In this document: piece after piece, positions 31,259-34,298 of the stretch
Layout: the number at the start of each line of letters is the position of its first letter
Position numbering within the stretch: the stretch's first letter is position 1
Source of the DNA: Tieghemiomyces parasiticus
Lineage: Eukaryota; Kickxellomycota; Dimargaritomycetes; Dimargaritales; Dimargaritaceae
Length of the DNA: 34,298 bases
Direction of reading: 5' to 3'
Assembly (NCBI GenBank): GCA_027575765.1
Contig: JANBPT010000476.1
Coordinates: forward strand, 1 to 34,298
Program-made: the position numbers and the translations under genes
Notes under the pieces: model-generated
Databases searched by the model: none
The model's input: only the letters and a program-made list of their open reading frames with translations
Told to the model about the DNA's origin: nothing

Positions 31259-31425
31259 CATCAGATCTCACCGCCCCTAGGTATCGGGTCATTGCCGAAG
31301 CTTCCGTTCCCCACTGCCTCGCGTAATCCCCAACCACCCCCCCGACACAGGACCACCTGCACACGACTCCCCCTCATACGCATTCATCCTAGTTGTCTTG
31401 TCACCGCTGTCCATCCAAGCACCCA

Positions 31426-31500
31426 ATGTGCGTCGCTACCAGTCGTGCTCCCAAAACACCTTATATGCCCCTGTATCACCACCACCACCTTGTCGTCTAG
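31426..31500 (+). other. Candidate upstream ORF in the cyclin leader
   Basis: An ATG at 31426 opens a 24-codon frame that ends with TAG at 31498-31500, 82 bases before the cyclin ATG and in a different frame. It lies downstream of the TATA box and so would be in the mRNA leader. The peptide contains four consecutive His near its end. Such uORFs commonly lower translation of the main frame. No conservation data are available here. Confidence 0.3.
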
Positions 31501-31582
31501 TCGCTCCGTTTCCGTGTACTTTTAGCACTTAATTAGCTAGTCCGCTTTGCTCTTATAGTCAATCTTGTATATTATCCTCGAT

Positions 31583-32212
31583 ATGAACACGACTGCCCTC
31601 CCGCCCCAGCTCGCGAGGCTTGCCGAGCTCTCGCAGCCTTCCTCCCTGCCCTGGATCTTCCACACCACGCAGCACCTCGTCAGTCTATTTCACACGACGG
31701 CCACTACTAGTCATGGCCATGGTATCAATGCGACCGCTGACCCCCACGTTGGCGAGGCCGCCGGGGGACTTCCGGCCATCATCCCCTTCGTGCGCCACCT
31801 GGTCACCGAGTGCCGTCTGACCAACGCCACGCTCGTGTACGCTCTGGTGTACACCCACCGACTGCACCAGCGGCTGCCCGCGGGGGCCCTGTCCAAACCG
31901 GGCGCCATGCACCGGATCCTCGTGGCCGCGCTCCTCCTGGCCAACAAGTACATCGAGGACGTGCCCACCCTCACCCCGCAGCGGCTTGCCAACACCTTGA
32001 TGCGCTGGCCCGCCCTTGAGTCGGCCTGGTCGCGGATCGCCCTCGGCGGTCCTGCCACGAAGCAGGCCCTGTGGTGGGCGTTCCCCGTCGAAATTTCCCG
32101 CGTCGAGCGCGCCATGCTCAAGTTGCTGGATTTTCAACTCTATGTGGAAGAGGCCGATGTAGTACCGTTCCTGCCTATCGTGGAGGTTTCCGTCGCCCGT
32201 GTTACTATCTAG
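31583..32212 (+). CDS. Pho80/Pcl-like cyclin
   Basis: A 209-aa protein consisting of little more than one cyclin box. Members of this fungal family bind and activate Pho85/Cdk5-type kinases in phosphate signalling, glycogen control, polarity or cell-cycle entry. The order of helices fits: IIPFVRHLVTECRLTNATLV (66-85), YALVYTHRLHQRLP (86-99), MHRILVAALLLANKYIED (109-126), then a longer variable insert (about 127-165, Trp-rich), and FPVEISRVERAMLKLLDFQL (167-186) with VEEADVVPFL (188-197). The small-residue/aromatic pattern LLANKYIED is the family equivalent of LASKYL(N)D. The ATG at 31583 is the first after an in-frame stop at 31556. There is no destruction-box-rich N-terminal extension and no second cyclin fold. 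Which Pcl subgroup it belongs to cannot be told by eye. Confidence 0.85.
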   Translation: MNTTALPPQLARLAELSQPSSLPWIFHTTQHLVSLFHTTATTSHGHGINATADPHVGEAAGGLPAIIPFVRHLVTECRLTNATLVYALVYTHRLHQRLPAGALSKPGAMHRILVAALLLANKYIEDVPTLTPQRLANTLMRWPALESAWSRIALGGPATKQALWWAFPVEISRVERAMLKLLDFQLYVEEADVVPFLPIVEVSVARVTI

Positions 32213-33286
32213 CTGTGAATGTTATGCTGGCTCTCACTGGCACCCACAACAAAATTTCCAAACGGGCTGCATTTTGTTCCATTAGACTCCTTACGATCTG
32301 TACGTTTCTGTATACATGGCTTGTCGTCCAATACCTTCATGAACTCTATGATCTCTTCAATGATACCAACCGCTGATGAAGCGGTTCCCAGTAAACCCAT
32401 TTCCTATTTATCACCACCAATTGCTTTTCCCCTTGGCTACGTTGGCTTTTGCACAATGTAGATGACATCAATATGCAGAGGAAACGGTCATGAAAGTCGA
32501 CCTGACTGACGGCACTGGCCATCAGAATTTGGAGCTGTCTGTCACGTAGATTGGAGGAGGTACCCCATTGGTGGTGTCCTGGCTGGTCTTCTAAGTCAGC
32601 AGCTCCCCCTGCCTGCCACTCATGTAAAATAATGGCAGCGGTAATCCCATGCTTGATTGGCCTAGTCCCTCCGAAATGACGTTATGGCATGTCCCTTGCC
32701 CAAGTCAGAAAGAAGAATGACCACTGGGTAATGTATGGCAAACGGATATTCCCCGCGTCTGCACCCAGCATACAGTCACGGGGCTGCGATGGTGTTTCAA
32801 TGCATTTAATACGGAATAGTAGCCAAGATCGGAGTTGTGGATTTATTTTCCTGAGCTTGCCAGCGCGATATTGAGAGCATATAGTAAATGAGACGTACAG
32901 TGGGTATACATTGGAAGACCCTAGGCAAGTGCTAACTGATGTACCTGTGCCGCATGCCCTGGGAGCCATGGATACTTGCTTCGTCAAGCACCAGCGGTGG
33001 CAGCACGTGGGAATCGTTACTGCCCCTACGGTTGCATAGCCGCATCACTATCACCACGCTTGGCAGCCGCTCTATGCGCTGTTGCCGATGGTAATACCCT
33101 CCGCATTGTAGCCTCAAGGCAAGAACGCGGGGTGGGCTCGAACTTACCGTCCTCTTCCGTTTGTTTGGCACGGAGTTGTACAAAAGCGATCCACTGCCAA
33201 CCCAATTTGACCCATTCCTAACACTTCAATTCCCACCTTCCTGCTCGAGTTTGTCTTGTAGCGCCAACTTGCTCAGCTACGCTCTT

Positions 33287-33346
33287 CACTGATCGACTTG
33301 CCCATTCACGTCGCGCCGAACACTGCACTTGGTCGACTTGCACATT
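33287..33346 (+). repeat. Imperfect direct repeat pair
   Basis: CACTGATCGACTTGCCCATT (33287-33306) recurs as CACTTGGTCGACTTGCACATT-like sequence (33326-33346). The shared core is TCGACTTGC, one variable base, then CATT, with the copies about 40 bases apart. Confidence 0.5.
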
Positions 33347-33766
33347 AGGACCATTCTACGGTGGCTGTTTCCAGTTGGACACTGCTCTTTAGTGCCGCAA
33401 CAGCTCTGTTTCCTATCGTCTGTACCAGTCTGCGGCAATCGGCCCTCTCTAAACTTCTGCCCGGCTTTGTCGCTGTCACCTTAAGCCTCTACCGAGTGGT
33501 CCACTTTAGCACCCGGTAAGTATTTTGGCATGACGAAGGCCTCATGCTATCCAAAACGGTACTATGCAAATCCTGGCGGTGGATTTCTTTTCATTACGTG
33601 GCCTCGTATGGCCTTCCACGTTTTGCAGGCCGCCGTTTTACGCGCTTGGGCAACATATAAACGATACACGAGACTTACGCGAATCTGGCCTATGGGGAGG
33701 CCGCCCAAAGACTATTGGCCCAAAAAGCGTCACCCGCGTCCGTGGAAAGGTATACGAGGATAATGT

Positions 33767-33775
33767 GGGGGGGGG
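33767..33775. repeat. G9 homopolymer tract
   Basis: This is nine consecutive G followed by CGGAG in the right-hand spacer. Confidence 0.9.
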
Positions 33776-34206
33776 CGGAGTTTTATTCACGTAACCTCAT
33801 GGGGAGGAGGGAGGGGGCGTTTAGGGTCCTGGAGGACGAGGAAATGTCAAACGACCCGACGTATACGGTCGAAGTGGGGGGAGGGCCGTACGGTTGGCGA
33901 ACATTCCTTCTAAAGTTCTCTCCACACTGGGCCTGGTGGCTTATGCTTGGCGGCTCCTCCCCGACCGGCGAGGTGAATGACCCCCCCTCCGACATGTGAC
34001 CTGCGTTCCCAGCGCCACTCCGTGCGGATCAAAGACGAGAGAAGTGAGGTGACGTACGAGTGCTGACGGATACTCAGCGATGGTCGACCGGGATTCCTAT
34101 GTTCGCAAAAGGGAAGGTTATGCTGTCGGTCGACCCCAACTACTCACCCAAGCTGTTCAGCCACTTGCCCTCTTAGCCAGCTGTCCACGCGCTTCACCTT
34201 CTCCCG

Positions 34207-34215
34207 CCCCCCCCC
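34207..34215. repeat. C9 homopolymer tract
   Basis: This is nine consecutive C within a pyrimidine-rich stretch close to the right edge. Confidence 0.9.
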
Positions 34216-34298
34216 TACGTTTACTGGAGCCCCGCGATTCCAGGGACTCGGCTCTGTTTGGCTCATTACGCGTCCTGGTACATTTCGTTCTCCGACAT

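Larger units (their letters stand above)
32213..34298. other. Right-hand spacer, no supported gene
   Basis: The 3' UTR of the cyclin occupies the left end. Short open frames (up to about 100 codons) show no family features. An imperfect direct repeat lies at 33287-33346, a G9 tract at 33767-33775, and pyrimidine-rich DNA with a C9 tract at 34207-34215 near the right edge. That last texture resembles the gene leaders elsewhere, so a gene may begin beyond the window. Confidence 0.5.

Noticed and set aside
33125..33165. Possible minus-strand tRNA T-arm (AGTTCGAGCCC)
   Set aside because: The T stem has mismatched pairs, and no cloverleaf can be drawn around it.
1..34298. CRISPR array, bacterial operon or prophage
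   Set aside because: No regularly spaced repeats, no Shine-Dalgarno-led gene strings and no phage genes. Introns and protein families are eukaryotic.

Overview
The window looks like nuclear DNA of a fungus. It carries spliced genes with GT-AG introns in a highly conserved eukaryotic protein (VPS45), a fungal-type Pho80/Pcl-like cyclin, and a very large FMP27/BLTP2/Hobbit-family lipid-transfer gene. Coding regions are clearly GC-richer than the flanking DNA and prefer G or C at third codon positions. The combination of a 12.2-kb single-exon gene, short introns and long spacers suggests an early-diverging (zoopagomycete-like) fungus. That placement is an inference and was not tested.

Layout. 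Positions 1 to about 8,000 hold no gene I can support. A pyrimidine-rich, ATG-free leader (8034-8319) with a mirrored CCAAT pair precedes the giant FMP27/BLTP2 gene (8320-20556, +), which ends at an AATAAA signal. VPS45 lies convergently on the minus strand (20929-22935, three exons, all junctions phase 0, 567 aa). A gene-poor stretch follows (about 23.1-26.4 kb), with a pyrimidine-rich block and a perfect 20-bp palindrome. Next is an unrecognised protein gene (26873-28282, +, probably two exons, 404 aa; 372 aa if unspliced). Another gene-poor stretch runs to 31.1 kb. The last gene is a compact cyclin (31583-32212, +) with a TATA box, a four-copy GGGAC repeat and a short upstream ORF. The remainder, 32.2-34.3 kb, shows no supported gene.

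The genes form no operon or obvious shared pathway. FMP27/BLTP2 proteins transfer lipid between the ER and other membranes, VPS45 controls SNARE assembly on the endosomal/Golgi route, and the cyclin would partner a Pho85/Cdk5-type kinase. I did not find a clear new multi-gene system. The best candidates for something undescribed are the unrecognised gene at 26873-28282, the strongly enlarged FMP27/BLTP2 protein, and the marked excess of 9-11 base poly-C/poly-G tracts in the spacers.
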